This document shows, one piece after another, positions 21,533 through 29,742 of a stretch of DNA of 32,850 bases. Within the stretch, counting starts at the first letter, position 1; every line of letters begins with the position of its first letter. Under the pieces are notes generated by a model, which searched no databases, was not told the origin of the DNA, and saw nothing but the letters and a program-made list of their open reading frames with translations. Location of the stretch: contig PLLE01000043.1 of assembly GCA_003141245.1 (NCBI GenBank), positions 114,531-147,380 of the forward strand, read 5' to 3'. The DNA is from Chloroflexota bacterium (GTDB taxonomy: Bacteria > Chloroflexota > Limnocylindria > Limnocylindrales > CSP1-4). The position numbers and the translations under genes were made by a program.

Positions 21533-22755
21533 CTCGCGGCGGCTCCCGCCGGCGCGAGTGGAATCGTGAAGATGAAGGTCGAACCCTCGCCTTCCTCAGA
21601 TTCCGCCCAGATGCGCCCGCCATGGGATTCCACGACGTGCCGTGCGATCGAGAGTCCAAGGCCCGTCCCGCCGCGGCCGCGGACCCGAGCCCGGTCCACC
21701 TTGTAGAAGCGCTCGAAGATGCGGGCCAGGTCGGCCGCCGGTACCCCGATGCCCGGGTCGCGGACCCAGACTCGGATTTCGCCTTCGTCCTCACGTACGC
21801 CCAAGACGACCTCACCGCCGTCGGGGCTGAACTTGACGGCGTTGTGGAGCAGGTTGATCAGCACCTGTCCGAGCCGGTCGCCGTCCCCGCGAACCGGCGA
21901 GACTCTCTCCGGCAAGTCCAACACGATCCTCAGCCCCTGCCGCTCGGCGAACAGCTTGAGCCGCTCGGCGCTGGACCGAGCGACCTTGACCAGATCCACG
22001 TCGTCAAGCAGCAGCTGCGGGGAGCCGCTCTCGATGCGCGACAAGTCCAGCAGCTCGTTGACCATCTGCGTCAGGTGGCCCGTCTCCACCTCGATCTTGG
22101 CGATGCGGTCGCGCAGGCGGGGCGAGGCGGATTCGGCCTCCCGGGCGGCGGTCTCGGCCAGCAGGCTGATCGTCGTCAGCGGCGTCCGCAGCTCGTGCGA
22201 GAGGTTGTCGATGAACTCCGCCCTGATCCGCTGCAATCGCCTCAGCTCGGAGACGTCTTCCAGAACCAGCCACACGCCCGCGACCGGCGAGCGGCGAGCG
22301 CGGACCGTGACCGTGGGCCCACCGCTGGAACGGACGGTGAGCTCGCCATTGGCCGAGCCGAACTCCATCGCGGTCCGGGCGATCCCCTCGATTCGGGCGT
22401 CGACGAAGGCCTCCAGCGCGGAGCGGCCGGTCATGGTGCCGGGGCGGCGTTCCAGCATGACGTGAGCCGCACCATTGGCGAACTCGACGGTCAGGTCGTC
22501 CCGAAGGCGCACGACCCCGGCCGTCAGCAGCTCGGTCAGATAGCCGGTGTCGTGGCCCGTCTGCTCGGCCTGCCAACGGGCGTCGTCGGCCTGCTCGAGG
22601 GCGTCGCGGACCCGCCGCTCGACATCGTCCGCGTCGGTCGCGCCGGTGGCGTCGCGCAGACGATCGATGGCGCGACCGCGGGAGATCGCCACCGCCAGAG
22701 CCCAGCCCAGCAACGTGGCCAGGGCCCCGATGAACAGGACCTCGACGACATCCAT
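21529..22755 (-). CDS. phoR: PhoR-like sensor histidine kinase with one membrane span and a PAS domain
   Basis: The product has 408 residues. A single N-terminal span (residues ~4-25, VEVLFIGALATLLGWALAVAI) is followed by a coiled linker, then a PAS domain (~70-170, RLRDDLTVEFANGAAHVMLERRPG to GVWLVLEDVSEL). The H-box NLSHELRTPLTTISLLAE lies near residue 190. The ATPase domain has NLLHNAVKFSPDGG, RDPGIGVP and GGTGLGLSIARHVVESHGG. Short single-span PhoR proteins with PAS usually sense Pst/PhoU status rather than an outside ligand. It stands divergent from a DUF47 gene and next to the pst operon, which supports phosphate sensing. No response regulator lies beside it. I start at the ATG at 22755; a longer in-frame start at 22797 lacks support. 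Confidence 0.88.
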   Translation of the reverse strand: MDVVEVLFIGALATLLGWALAVAISRGRAIDRLRDATGATDADDVERRVRDALEQADDARWQAEQTGHDTGYLTELLTAGVVRLRDDLTVEFANGAAHVMLERRPGTMTGRSALEAFVDARIEGIARTAMEFGSANGELTVRSSGGPTVTVRARRSPVAGVWLVLEDVSELRRLQRIRAEFIDNLSHELRTPLTTISLLAETAAREAESASPRLRDRIAKIEVETGHLTQMVNELLDLSRIESGSPQLLLDDVDLVKVARSSAERLKLFAERQGLRIVLDLPERVSPVRGDGDRLGQVLINLLHNAVKFSPDGGEVVLGVREDEGEIRVWVRDPGIGVPAADLARIFERFYKVDRARVRGRGGTGLGLSIARHVVESHGGRIWAESEEGEGSTFIFTIPLAPAGAAAS

Positions 22756-22886
22756 GCGTCGAGCATGGCACACCCTCGTCGGTTCGGCAGCCGGCATTCG
22801 ACCGGCCAGCAGCCGGACCCGCCTACCGCTACCCTAGGGGTGTCAAAGCAGGTGCGTCCGTACGTGTGACGCTCCCGGAGGTACAG

Positions 22887-23507
22887 GTGCCGTCTTTTCG
22901 ACTGATCCCGCGTGAAGAGCGCTTCTTCGACCTCTTCATCCAGGACGCCGCAAACCTCCTCGACGGCGCCCGCCAGCTCGAGGCGATGCTTCGCTCGTAC
23001 GACAATGTCGACAAGACCGCCAAGAAGATCCGCGAGACAGAGCACCGCGGCGATGAGATCAGCCACGACATCGGCCGCCGCCTGGAAGCGACTTTCATCA
23101 CCCCGTTCGACCGCGAGGAGATCCACGCCCTGATCGCCGGCCTGGACGACATCCTCGACCTGATCGAGGAAGTTGCGGACACGTTCGTCCTGTACCGGAT
23201 CGAGGCGCCGACCAAGACCTCGGTGAAGCAGGCTGCGTTGATCGTCCAGGCGTGCGAGACGATTCACCTGGCGCTCAGCAATCTGCGCGGCTTCAAGGGC
23301 CTCGACCCTTTCATCGTCGAGATCCACCGCCTGGAGAACGAGGGCGACCGCCTCGCCCGGACCGCGATCGCGGGGCTCTTCGACGACGGCACCAAGACGA
23401 TCGACGTCCTCAAGTGGAAGGACGTCTACGCCCTCCTCGAAGACACGATCGACAAGTGCGAGGACGTGGCGGACCTGATCGAGCGGATCGTCGTCAAGCA
23501 CGCCTGA
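22887..23507 (+). CDS. DUF47 family protein (PhoU-like phosphate regulator)
   Basis: The product has 206 residues, mostly helical, with the DUF47 pattern: FRLIPREERFFDLFIQDAANLLDGA, then KIRETEHRGDEISHDIGRRLEATFITPFDREEIHALIAGLDDILDLIEE, and VYALLEDTIDKCEDVADLIERIVVKHA. The start is the GTG at 22887, five bases after CGGAGG; an upstream GTG at 22866 lacks a ribosome-binding site. DUF47 proteins usually accompany PitA-type low-affinity phosphate permeases. Here no pit gene is present and pstS follows 176 bases later, so this protein may work with Pst or with a Pit encoded elsewhere. Confidence 0.94.
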   Translation: MPSFRLIPREERFFDLFIQDAANLLDGARQLEAMLRSYDNVDKTAKKIRETEHRGDEISHDIGRRLEATFITPFDREEIHALIAGLDDILDLIEEVADTFVLYRIEAPTKTSVKQAALIVQACETIHLALSNLRGFKGLDPFIVEIHRLENEGDRLARTAIAGLFDDGTKTIDVLKWKDVYALLEDTIDKCEDVADLIERIVVKHA

Positions 23508-23574
23508 GCCGAGCCAGCGTCGGACTCAGCGTAGCCGGAAGCCGCGGCCCGCACCCACCGCCAGCGGCCCGAAC

Positions 23575-23602
23575 GTTAACGAAGCGCCAACACGCCGTTA
23601 AG
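23575..23602 (+). promoter_or_regulatory. Pho-box-like direct repeat upstream of pstS
   Basis: GTTAAC (23575), GCCAAC (23586) and GTTAAG (23597) stand exactly 11 bases apart. This is the arrangement bound by PhoB/PhoP-type regulators, about 80-110 bases before the pstS start. A -10 element is not clear. Confidence 0.6.
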
Positions 23603-23683
23603 CGCGCCCTTCGACCATCTCCTCGGAACCTGGGATCAGGCTGAACAGGCCCAAGCTGCCCCAGGCGAAGAGGAGAGACAGAG

Positions 23684-24571
23684 TTGCTAAACGGAATCCG
23701 TCGCATCAGCGCACTGGCCGTCGCGGCCACAGTGGTGCTTTCCGCGTGCTCATCCTCGGGCTCGACACAGAGCGCGGCCCCCAGCTCGGCCACCGTCAAC
23801 TGCGTCGCCGGCTCCATCACCACCGCCGGCTCCACCGCCCTCCAGCCGCTCATCGACGCGGCCGCCAAGCAGTACGTCGCCGCCTGCACCGGCGCGACGA
23901 TCAACGTCCAGGGCGGCGGTTCGGGCACCGGCCTGAGCCAGATCGCCCAGGGCACCGTTCAGATCGGCGCCTCCGACGTCCTCGCCAACTCGAAGCTCGC
24001 CACGCCGGACGCCGACAAGCTCGTCGACCATATCGTCGCCAAGCAGGGCTGGATCATGGTCACCAACAAGGACGTGACCGGGGTCACCAACCTGACGACC
24101 GCGCAGGCAACCGACATCTGGACCGGCAAGGTCACCAACTGGAAGGGCGTTGGCGGTCCCGACCTGGCGATCGTCCTGATCCTCCGCCCCGCCTCCTCCG
24201 GCACCCGCGCCACCTTCAAGAAGCTCGTCCTGGACGGCGCGAACGAGGCGACCGGCAACACCCTGACAGAAGACTCGAACGGCGCCGTCACCACGGCAAT
24301 CGGCACGACCGACGGCTCGACCAGTGTCATCGGCTTCGCCTACTACCAGGATCCCGCGAACGCGGGCAAGTTGAACGGCCTCCAGCTCGACGGTATCGAC
24401 GCCACGACGGCCAACATGTCCAACGGCACCTACAAGCTGTCCGCCGACGGCCACCTGTACACCCTCGGCCAGCCCTCGGGTCTGACCGCCGCCTTCCTCG
24501 ACTACATGATGAGCCCGGCGATCCAGAACACGCTCATCCCGGCCAAGGGCTACGGCCCCGTCGTCCATTAG
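23684..24571 (+). CDS. pstS: Phosphate ABC transporter substrate-binding lipoprotein
   Basis: The product has 295 residues. It starts with TTG eight bases after AGGAG. The N-terminus is a lipoprotein signal (RRISALAVAATVVLSAC, lipobox LSAC, cysteine ~24). Phosphate-binding segments are TAGSTALQPLI, GGGSGTGLSQIAQGTVQIGASD and RPASSGTRATFKKLV. The protein sits outside the membrane and hands phosphate to PstC/PstA. It is the first gene of pstSCAB-phoU, behind a Pho-box-like repeat. The mature N-terminus is a Ser/Thr-rich linker as usual. It is of the shorter PstS type. Confidence 0.97.
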   Translation: MLNGIRRISALAVAATVVLSACSSSGSTQSAAPSSATVNCVAGSITTAGSTALQPLIDAAAKQYVAACTGATINVQGGGSGTGLSQIAQGTVQIGASDVLANSKLATPDADKLVDHIVAKQGWIMVTNKDVTGVTNLTTAQATDIWTGKVTNWKGVGGPDLAIVLILRPASSGTRATFKKLVLDGANEATGNTLTEDSNGAVTTAIGTTDGSTSVIGFAYYQDPANAGKLNGLQLDGIDATTANMSNGTYKLSADGHLYTLGQPSGLTAAFLDYMMSPAIQNTLIPAKGYGPVVH

Positions 24572-24583
24572 CTCCGCCGCTCG

Positions 24584-25567
24584 ATGGTCCAATTGACCAC
24601 CGCCAACCGGCTGGCCAGCCTACGAACCGCGCCCGGACTTCGCGAACGATTGGATCTCCCACGTCGCGTGGTCTTCCTGGCCGCGGTGTCGATGATCGGG
24701 ATCGTGACACTGCTGCTCGGCTTCATCGCCTGGCAGGGCATCCAGCTCTTCGTCAAAGACGGCGTGCCGGTCGGTCAGGTGTTCAGTGCCACCTGGCAGC
24801 CTGACGCGACGAGCGGACCGACCAACTACGGCCTGCTGCCCTTCATCCTGGGCACGATCGCCGTCACCGCCCTGGCCCTGCTGATCTCCACTCCCCTCTC
24901 CGTGGGCCTGGCCCTGTTCCTCTCCGAGGTGGCGCCGCGCTGGGCACGGGCAATCGTTCAGCCGGCCCTCGAGATCTTCGTCGGCATCCCGAGCGTGGTG
25001 TGGGGCTGGCTCGGCTTGACGATCCTGGTCCCGTTCCTGCACGACACCTTCCGCCACGACTTCGTGATATCGCTGCCCGTGCTGGGCGACGTCTTCCGCG
25101 TTCCGGGCTTCCTGACCGGGTTCTCGTGGCTGGCCGGCGCGCTGGTCCTTTCGATCATGATCCTGCCGACGATCACGAGCGTTTCCTTCGACGCTTTCAG
25201 GGCAATTCCCCAGGAACTGCGAACGGGCTCGCTCGCGCTCGGGACGACTCGCTGGCAGACGATCCGGCACATCCTGATACCGGCTGCGCTGCCGGGTGTC
25301 CTGACCGCCATCGTGCTCGGCATGACGCGTGCGGCAGGCGAGGCGCTGGCCGTCCAGATGGTCATCGGCAGCCAGCCCGTCCTGCCCCGCGCAGTGACTC
25401 AGCCCATCGAGACGCTGACGGCGGCTATCACCCTCGACATGGGGAACACCGTCTTCGGTGAGCCCTGGCAGGACGCGCTGTGGACGATGAGTCTGGTCCT
25501 GCTGATCATCTCCGTGGCCTCGGTCGTCCTGGTCCGGCTCATCAACAAGCGAAGGATGGCCCTGTGA
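24584..25567 (+). CDS. pstC: Phosphate ABC transporter permease PstC
   Basis: The product has 327 residues with six main spans; the first is [22 protein letters not shown]. The ATPase-coupling loop reads [35 protein letters not shown], the classic EAA motif. [18 protein letters not shown] is also typical of PstC. It starts 12 bases after the pstS stop, and its own stop overlaps the pstA start (GTGA). Confidence 0.96.
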   Translation: MVQLTTANRLASLRTAPGLRERLDLPRRVVFLAAVSMIGIVTLLLGFIAWQGIQLFVKDGVPVGQVFSATWQPDATSGPTNYGLLPFILGTIAVTALALLISTPLSVGLALFLSEVAPRWARAIVQPALEIFVGIPSVVWGWLGLTILVPFLHDTFRHDFVISLPVLGDVFRVPGFLTGFSWLAGALVLSIMILPTITSVSFDAFRAIPQELRTGSLALGTTRWQTIRHILIPAALPGVLTAIVLGMTRAAGEALAVQMVIGSQPVLPRAVTQPIETLTAAITLDMGNTVFGEPWQDALWTMSLVLLIISVASVVLVRLINKRRMAL

Positions 25568-26490
25568 GCGCCTCCACGACCCCCAGCCTCCATCTCCGCG
25601 GTTCACGGCGGAGCATCCTGGCCGACCGGGCGGCGACCGTCGTGCTGTGGGGCACCGGCGCGTTCGTTCTGCTCCTGCTCGGATCGATCATCGTCCACTT
25701 CGGGATCGCAGCCTGGGGCGTCGTCTCGCCGAGCTTCGTGCTGAGCGACCCCAGCGACACCGCTCTCGGCGGCATCCTGCCGATACTCTGGAACTCGATC
25801 TACATGCTCGGCCTGACGATGCTCATCGCCGTGCCCGTCGGCATCCTGGGCGGCATCTACATGTCCGAGTACGCCGGCGACAACAAGCTGACCGAGGCAA
25901 TCCGCTTTGCCGAGGAGGCCATCAGCTCGGTGCCCTCCATCGTGGTCGGGCTGTTCGGACTGATCCTGTTCGTCGACAACTTCCACATGGGCTTCACGGC
26001 GCTAGGTGGGGCCCTGGCGTTGACCATGTTCAACCTGCCGCTGATGACGCGGCTCTCGGAGCAGGCCCTGCGGGCGGTGCCGCAGGACGAGAGGAGCGCC
26101 AGCCTAGCCCTGGGCGCCACCAAGTGGCAGACGATCCAACACGTGGTCGTGCCACTGGCGATCCCCGGGCTCGTCACCTCGATCATCCTGACCGCCGGCC
26201 GGGTCTTCGGCGAAGCCGCGGTGCTTCTCTTCACTGCCGGCCTGGCGACGCCCGCCCACTACGACTTCACCAACTTCAACCTGGGCGATCCGGCCTCACC
26301 GTGGAGCCCGTTGCGGCCCTGCACGACGATGGCTGTCTATATCTACAAGCTTCAATCCGAGGGCCTCGGCATCTATGTCAGCAAGGTGGTGGACGGCTCC
26401 GCCGCGATCCTGATCTCGATGGTTTTGGCCTTCAACCTGGGAGCGCGCCTCGTCGGCCGCCTCCTGACCAGACGGCTGACTGCCGCATGA
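25564..26490 (+). CDS. pstA: Phosphate ABC transporter permease PstA
   Basis: The product has 308 residues from a GTG that overlaps the pstC stop. It has six main spans. Signatures are [40 protein letters not shown] and the EAA loop [35 protein letters not shown]. It pairs with PstC to form the channel. The stop overlaps the pstB start (ATGA). Confidence 0.96.
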   Translation: MSASTTPSLHLRGSRRSILADRAATVVLWGTGAFVLLLLGSIIVHFGIAAWGVVSPSFVLSDPSDTALGGILPILWNSIYMLGLTMLIAVPVGILGGIYMSEYAGDNKLTEAIRFAEEAISSVPSIVVGLFGLILFVDNFHMGFTALGGALALTMFNLPLMTRLSEQALRAVPQDERSASLALGATKWQTIQHVVVPLAIPGLVTSIILTAGRVFGEAAVLLFTAGLATPAHYDFTNFNLGDPASPWSPLRPCTTMAVYIYKLQSEGLGIYVSKVVDGSAAILISMVLAFNLGARLVGRLLTRRLTAA

Positions 26491-27377
26491 GCATCGGAGA
26501 CGAGATGCACGCAACCGCTACCTACCCCGAGCCCGTTCTGAGGCGCGTCAAGGTGCCCGCGCCGATTGCACTCCTCGGCGCCGCCGAAGCGCCGCTCGAC
26601 GAATCCACGACCAAGATCGCCACCGAGCACGTCTCGATCCGGTACGGCCGCTTTGTCGCCGTGAGAGACGTCTCTCTGCAGATCCGAGAGCGCTCCATCA
26701 TGGCGCTGATCGGCCCGTCCGGCAGTGGCAAGAGCACCTTTCTACGCTGCTTCAACCGCATGAACGACCTGATCCCGGGGGCGAAGGTGGAGGGCCAGGT
26801 CTGCCTGGACGGCGAGAACGTGACCGACCCGGACGTGAGCGTCGTGGAGCTCCGGCGCAGGGTGGGGATGGTCTTCCAGCGGCCCAATCCGTTCCCGATG
26901 TCGATCTACGAGAACGTCGCCTACGGACCTCGCCGGCGGGGCATGAACGGCCGCCGGCAGCTCGACGAGCTCGTCGAGACGAGCCTGAAGCGCGCCGCCC
27001 TCTGGGACGAGGTGAAGGACGACCTGCGGCGCAAGTCGGGCCTGGCCCTCTCCGGCGGACAGCAGCAGCGGTTGTGCATCGCCCGCGTCCTGGCGACCGA
27101 GCCCGAGGTCATCCTGATGGACGAGCCCGCATCGGCCCTGGACCCGGTCTCTACACTGCGCATCGAGGAATTGATGCGCGAGCTTCGCAAGGCCTACACC
27201 ATCGTCATCGTGACCCACAACATGCAGCAGGCCGCCCGCGTGAGCGACGTCACGGCCTTCTTCACGATGGCCGAGGACCGCGCCGGCTACCTCGTCGAGG
27301 TCGGGCCCACGGGCCGCATCTTCACCCGGCCGACTGAGCGGCTGACCGAGGACTACATCTCCGGACGGTTCGGATGA
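26487..27377 (+). CDS. pstB: Phosphate ABC transporter ATP-binding protein PstB
   Basis: The product has 296 residues, slightly longer than usual because of a ~45-residue N-terminal extension before the ABC fold ([20 protein letters not shown]). Walker A is GPSGSGKST, the Q-loop is [19 protein letters not shown], the signature is [15 protein letters not shown], Walker B is [13 protein letters not shown] and the H-loop is VTHNMQQA. I use the ATG at 26487 that overlaps pstA; an in-frame ATG at 26505 follows a GGAGACGAG and would be equally workable. Confidence 0.96.
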   Translation: MSIGDEMHATATYPEPVLRRVKVPAPIALLGAAEAPLDESTTKIATEHVSIRYGRFVAVRDVSLQIRERSIMALIGPSGSGKSTFLRCFNRMNDLIPGAKVEGQVCLDGENVTDPDVSVVELRRRVGMVFQRPNPFPMSIYENVAYGPRRRGMNGRRQLDELVETSLKRAALWDEVKDDLRRKSGLALSGGQQQRLCIARVLATEPEVILMDEPASALDPVSTLRIEELMRELRKAYTIVIVTHNMQQAARVSDVTAFFTMAEDRAGYLVEVGPTGRIFTRPTERLTEDYISGRFG

Positions 27378-28147
27378 GCGCCCCCGAGAACGAGGAATCG
27401 CCGATGAAATCCCTGGAGGAGGCGACAGCCGCACCCGCCGTGGAATTGGCCGCACCCGCCGACGACGGCAGCGCCGAGCGCCGCGCCACCCGCATCCGCG
27501 AGAGCCTCGACATCGAGATGGGCGACGTCAAGGACGGCGTGCTGCGCATGGGCAGCCTGGTCGAAGATCAGATCCTGGCGGCCCACGACGCCCTGCTGAA
27601 CCGCGACGCAGCGCTGGCCCAGAAGGTCATCACCTCGGACGGGCGGATCAACGAGGTCCAGCGCGCCGTCACCGCACTGGTGGCGATGACGATCGCGACG
27701 CAGGCGCCCGTCGCCAGCGACCTGCGCTTCCTGCTCGCCCTGGACCGGGTCACCTACGAGCTCGAGCGGATCGGCGACCATGCCGGCTCCGTGGCCAAGC
27801 AGGCTCGCAAGCTCGCCGGCGTGACGAGCATGGTCACCTACGACGAGCTGACCCCGATGGCAAATCTGGCGGCCCGCCAGGTCCGAGACGTGGTGATGGC
27901 CCTGGTCGACATCGACGAGGCACGAGCGCGAGTCGTGGCCGGCCGCGACGACGAGATCGACAGGCTCTACCACCAGGTCTTCGACGACGTCCTGGCCGAG
28001 ATGCGGACCGATCCCGCCAGGGTCGACCCGGGGACGCGAATCCTCTTCGCGGCCCATTACCTGGAGCGCATCGGCGATCGCGTAACGAACATCGCCGAGG
28101 ACGTGGTCTTCCTGGCGACCGGCGAGGTCGAAGACCTGAACCCGTAG
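27374..28147 (+). CDS. phoU: Phosphate signalling protein PhoU
   Basis: The product has 257 residues. After a ~35-residue acidic, alanine-rich extension, two PhoU repeats follow, each a three-helix bundle. The metal-binding signatures are [21 protein letters not shown] and [26 protein letters not shown]. It links the state of the Pst transporter to the PhoR kinase and lowers Pho signalling when phosphate is plentiful. The start overlaps the pstB stop (ATGA), so it is the last gene of the operon. Confidence 0.96.
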   Translation: MSAPENEESPMKSLEEATAAPAVELAAPADDGSAERRATRIRESLDIEMGDVKDGVLRMGSLVEDQILAAHDALLNRDAALAQKVITSDGRINEVQRAVTALVAMTIATQAPVASDLRFLLALDRVTYELERIGDHAGSVAKQARKLAGVTSMVTYDELTPMANLAARQVRDVVMALVDIDEARARVVAGRDDEIDRLYHQVFDDVLAEMRTDPARVDPGTRILFAAHYLERIGDRVTNIAEDVVFLATGEVEDLNP

Positions 28148-28317
28148 CGCCGCCCGGGCTCCAGGCGCTTCCTTCGGGGCCTCTCAGCCGGCGGAGGTCA
28201 TCTCAAAAGCCTCGAGCATATTCAGCCCCTCGGCCATGGGCAGGTCGACCTGGTGATCGCGAGCTCCGACGAGAGCCTGACCGCCGTGGAGCGAACCGCG
28301 AGCTGAACGACGGGATC

Positions 28318-28347
28318 TGGTCGGAGGTTCAAATCCTCTCGCCCCGA
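28318..28347 (+). pseudogene. 3' fragment of a tRNA (T-arm and acceptor strand), likely att site
   Basis: The T-arm GGAGG-TTCAAAT-CCTCT (28323-28339) is followed by the 3' acceptor strand CGCCCCG and discriminator A (28340-28347). No matching 5' acceptor (CGGGGCG), D-arm or anticodon arm is found in the 80 bases upstream. The 3' end of a tRNA without its body is typical of the duplicated attachment site left by a tyrosine-recombinase-driven integration. A recombinase remnant lies about 1 kb further on. The rest of 28148-28440 shows no gene; a short imperfect duplicate of GAGGGCATCGTCG follows the fragment. Confidence 0.65.
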
Positions 28348-28440
28348 GGGCATCGTCGACAGAGGGCATCGTCGCCGGCGGTCCCCTGCTAACCTTCCGG
28401 GCAGCGGCGTCTATCTTCGGGGCCTACCATCTGCCCACCG

Positions 28441-29121
28441 ATGCTTACCAATGCCCGCCAGGTCGATGTGCGCCCACGGGGCGTGGTTGCCGTGGACCTG
28501 GACGGCACCCTGCTCCCCGACACGACTGTGTCGAGCCTGCTCGGAGTTCGTTTCGGCGATGCGGCCCAGATACGAGAACTCGAGCGTGCCTACGCCGCAG
28601 GTGAGATCGGCAACGACGTCTTTGCGGCGCGGTCGGCTCGCGGATTGCGCGGCGTCAGGCTCCGCGACGTCGCGGATGCCCTTACCGATGCCTGCTGGCT
28701 CGATGGCATCCGACCGGCGGTCGAATCCCTTCACCAATCTGGCTTGGAGGTGGTGCTGGCTTCGATAACCTGGGCCTTCGCCGTCCGGATTGTCGCCGAT
28801 CAGTTCGGCCTCGACGGTGCGTGCGGCTGCGAGATGGGCGTGGTGGACGGCATCCTCACGGGCGAGCTGCTGAGAGTTTGCCTGCCAGCCGACAAGGCTG
28901 CCTTTGCTGCTGATCGCTGCCGACTCGCGGGCCGTCCGTCGAGCCGTCTGGTGGCGCTCGGTGACTCGTCGGGCGATCTGCCACTCTTTGCAGCGGCCGG
29001 CTTCTCGGTCGCGGTCAACGGCAGTCAACCAGCGGTCGCGGCGGCGCGTGCCTCCATCGTTACCCGCGACTTGCGCGACGTCGTCCCGATCGTCCTCTCC
29101 TACTTCTCGTCTCTGGGGTAG
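28441..29121 (+). CDS. HAD-superfamily phosphatase, subclass IB (SerB-like)
   Basis: The product has 226 residues. HAD motif I is VVAVDLDGTLLPDT (nucleophile D19, acid D21), motif II is VVLASITWAF (serine), motif III lysine is in LPADKAAFAA and motif IV is GDSSGDLPLF. The helical cap between motifs I and II (VSSLLGVRFGDAAQIRELERAYAAGEIGNDVFAARSA) is the C1 type of phosphoserine phosphatases and related enzymes. The substrate is unknown; relatives dephosphorylate phosphoserine and other small phosphomonoesters. A TACCAT -10-like box lies 10 bases before the ATG, and no clear ribosome-binding site is seen. It stands between the tRNA fragment and the recombinase remnant, so it is likely cargo. 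Confidence 0.85.
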   Translation: MLTNARQVDVRPRGVVAVDLDGTLLPDTTVSSLLGVRFGDAAQIRELERAYAAGEIGNDVFAARSARGLRGVRLRDVADALTDACWLDGIRPAVESLHQSGLEVVLASITWAFAVRIVADQFGLDGACGCEMGVVDGILTGELLRVCLPADKAAFAADRCRLAGRPSSRLVALGDSSGDLPLFAAAGFSVAVNGSQPAVAAARASIVTRDLRDVVPIVLSYFSSLG

Positions 29122-29261
29122 CTCGGGAGTCGGTTGGCGAGCATCGGCATCGCCCCGGGGGTGCGTTCGCGTACTGGCTGCGGGCTTCAAGCACCACGAG
29201 TACATCTGCAGGTCCACGCCGGTTGGTAGCGGGGTCTCCAGCCCTCAGCGGCTTACCATCC

Positions 29262-29303
29262 ATTACCTTTGGTAATCAGCGCCCGCTCGCAGTCGTTGGT
29301 AAT
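29262..29303. repeat. Palindrome and extra half-site in front of the recombinase remnant
   Basis: ATTACC-TTT-GGTAAT (29262-29276) is a perfect 6-bp-arm inverted repeat, and TTGGTAATC recurs 27 bases later (29298-29303 for GGTAAT). It may be a protein-binding site or a leftover recombinase arm site. The rest of 29122-29369 shows no intact gene. Confidence 0.4.
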
Positions 29304-29369
29304 CCGGCACCAACACCCGATCGTGGTCGGGGCGAGAGGGCTTGAGGCCGTCTGGCGCGGGCTGGGCCC

Positions 29370-29619
29370 ATGACGCCGAACGGCGTGGCCGACGTTGTCC
29401 GACGCCGTGGCGCCGCAGCCGGCATCGGCCGACGTCCACCCGCACCGCTTCCGCCACACGTACGCCCTTCAGTGGCTCGCCGCAGGTGGCAACGAGGGCG
29501 ATCTCATGCGTCTGGCCGGCTGGCGGAGCCGGACGATGCTCACCCGCTACGGTGCCTCGGCCGCTGACGAGCGAGCCCGCGAGGCGCACCGTCGGCTGGG
29601 TCCTGGCGATCGGTACTGA
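29370..29619 (+). pseudogene. Tyrosine recombinase (integrase) remnant, truncated and frameshifted
   Basis: Only the C-terminal part of a phage-type integrase is left. One frame reads [20 protein letters not shown] shift near 29425 then leads into [20 protein letters not shown] and [17 protein letters not shown]. These carry the H-x-x-R-H box, the GW (usually GH) and the nucleophile tyrosine of the catalytic domain. The N-terminal arm- and core-binding domains and the first catalytic arginine are absent upstream, so it cannot be functional. It supports the view that this end of the window was once a mobile element. Confidence 0.8.
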
Positions 29620-29742
29620 TCCTCCCGGCTGGTCGACTCGGGTTGCAGGCGAGCCCAGGTTTGACGACTCGTATTCCCGGCACAGGTCTCTGGAACAAGG
29701 ACTCGCGCCACAGCGCTTTCCTTGAGCCACCCGGCGTCCTTC

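Noticed and set aside
28318-28347. A complete tRNA gene
   Set aside because: Only T-arm and 3' acceptor strand can be folded; no 5' acceptor, D-arm or anticodon arm is found upstream.
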